64,000 nucleotides of DNA from Trichomonas vaginalis G3 (taxonomy: Eukaryota > Parabasalia > Trichomonadida > Trichomonadidae): the NCBI RefSeq assembly GCF_026262505.1, contig NC_067208.1:11603962-11667961 (forward strand), read 5' to 3'. Every line of letters begins with the position of its first letter. Position 1 is the stretch's first letter. The position numbers were made by a program, and so were the translations under genes. Positions 63,402 to 64,000 of the stretch are shown here, in pieces. Below the pieces are notes generated by a model. The model worked only from the letters and a program-made list of their open reading frames with translations, made no database searches and had not been told where the DNA came from.

Positions 63402-64000
63402 TCATTGAACGCGGTACCATGCGAATATAGTCACAAATGGTGGCATATAATCTGCACCCGAGCCTGTTGGATTTGTTGTGAAAGTGTGTGAATGATTTCC
63501 TGTGGTTCCACAGAAAATACCTGCGCTTGAATCTACTGGGTCGCTTGAAATATCATATCTATTCATTCCCTGTCTATCCGAACCTGCTGCAAGATTTGTA
63601 TAACCTCTTTTTGTTATTGAATGTGAATGATTACCTGTTGTGTTTGTAGTTCCCGTATGAGTGTGCGGTGGAAGGTTTGCTTCTTTAATTTTCTTCGAAC
63701 CTCCTGTTTGCTTTGAATATCTAGCACAGTATAAGAATTTATCTACAATCTGCTTCCACATACCAAAACCTAAAACTGTTTCTGGATTTGTTGAGTTCAT
63801 TGACGTATAAATAGAGCCAACAGGATATAATGTTTGAAGAATCTGAGCCTTCATTGTTTGAAGTTCATGTTTAACGTTTATAACTTTATTGCCATCTTCG
63901 ATATTTATATTGTTTGTTATTAAACCATTAGGAAAAGTAGGAGGATAAATTCTTTGTTCTTGTACAGTTGCACCGTTTCTTCCTGTTTTTGTTACTATTT
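63402..64000 (-). CDS. Phage-collar-type fibre protein, C-terminal part (runs off window)
   Basis: Open minus-strand frame from the right edge (reading IVTKTGRNGATVQEQRIYPP) to a TGA at 63,402. It contains LYPVGSIYTSMNSTNPETVL, FGMWKQIVDKFLYC, GGSKKIKEANLPPHTHTGTT, GNHSHSITKRG and the end YMPPFVTIFAWYRVQ. These match the collar/Gp10-like C-terminal domain of phage fibres and the gene at 522-2,391. Histidine pairs probably bind metal in the trimer, as in phage T4 gp10/gp12-type tips. The N-terminal shaft lies beyond the window. A GCGTTCATTGAACGC palindrome covers the stop codon. Confidence 0.8.
   Translation of the reverse strand, partial: IVTKTGRNGATVQEQRIYPPTFPNGLITNNINIEDGNKVINVKHELQTMKAQILQTLYPVGSIYTSMNSTNPETVLGFGMWKQIVDKFLYCARYSKQTGGSKKIKEANLPPHTHTGTTNTTGNHSHSITKRGYTNLAAGSDRQGMNRYDISSDPVDSSAGIFCGTTGNHSHTFTTNPTGSGADYMPPFVTIFAWYRVQ

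Larger units (their letters stand above)
48350..64000. mobile_element. Maverick/Polinton element of a second lineage, right end outside window
   Basis: Contains major and minor capsid genes, protein-primed DNA polymerase B, integrase, fibre, KilA-N proteins and many small genes with T-rich leaders. The start coordinate is approximate. Most genes are open; about a handful of breaks are seen, mainly in polymerase and integrase genes. No packaging ATPase or maturation protease is visible, so these may lie beyond the window. The capsid and polymerase sequences are distant from those in the left element, but the KilA-N and neighbouring genes are nearly identical, indicating recombination between lineages or shared regulators. 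Young by these similarities. Confidence 0.85.

Overview
The window looks like nuclear DNA of the parabasalid Trichomonas vaginalis or a close relative. The evidence is established knowledge applied to what is visible: intronless, AT-rich genes; Maverick/Polinton virus-like elements; a mariner element of the Tvmar type; a BspA-like leucine-rich-repeat surface gene; a DUF3447-type ankyrin gene; and TCA-type initiator sequences just before host start codons. It consists of a host segment of about 26 kb between two virus-like elements, both cut by the window edges.

Left element (1 to about 22,262). The first half (1 to ~11,560) holds a partial minor-capsid-like gene, a phage-like fibre gene, a retroviral-type integrase, small virion-like genes, and heavily decayed remains of a protein-primed DNA polymerase B, a second minor-capsid-like gene, KilA-N genes and an unknown paired gene. 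The second half (~11,570 to 21,420) is mostly open. It encodes a packaging ATPase, an SF3 helicase, a penton-like protein, a double-jelly-roll major capsid protein and a large Pro/Gln-rich protein. It may be a different, polinton-like-virus module joined to the first. The edge is 8.5 copies of a GC-rich 67-bp tandem repeat.

Host segment (22,263 to ~48,300). In order: a small Inr-preceded gene; a 1.27-kb TA-flanked inverted-repeat element carrying a tRNA-like sequence; a 120-bp tandem array; a metallo-beta-lactamase-fold protein; an ankyrin gene split by a 1.03-kb Mutator-like insertion with a 9-bp target duplication; a BspA-like gene with one in-frame stop; a broken mariner; a type I membrane glycoprotein; a long coiled-coil protein; a seven-TM protein; a small coiled-coil protein; a Rab-like GTPase; a gamma-tubulin complex protein (GCP2-like); and casein kinase 2 beta.

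Right element (~48,350 to beyond 64,000) is a Maverick of another lineage. It has a different major capsid protein, a minor capsid protein, a protein-primed polymerase B, a KilA-N protein, a KilA-N-like/T5orf172 protein, integrase and a phage-collar fibre. Most genes are open and a few are broken. Its KilA-N and neighbouring genes are near-identical to decayed copies in the left element, so both are young on a genome scale.

The most striking non-coding signals are in the elements. Three divergent gene pairs are separated by exactly 18 bp. A T-run/TTTTTATC-like motif precedes many element starts. A promoter-leader module of about 75 bp is shared by several genes. A family of intergenic quasi-palindromes centred on AGATCT keeps its symmetry while its letters change.
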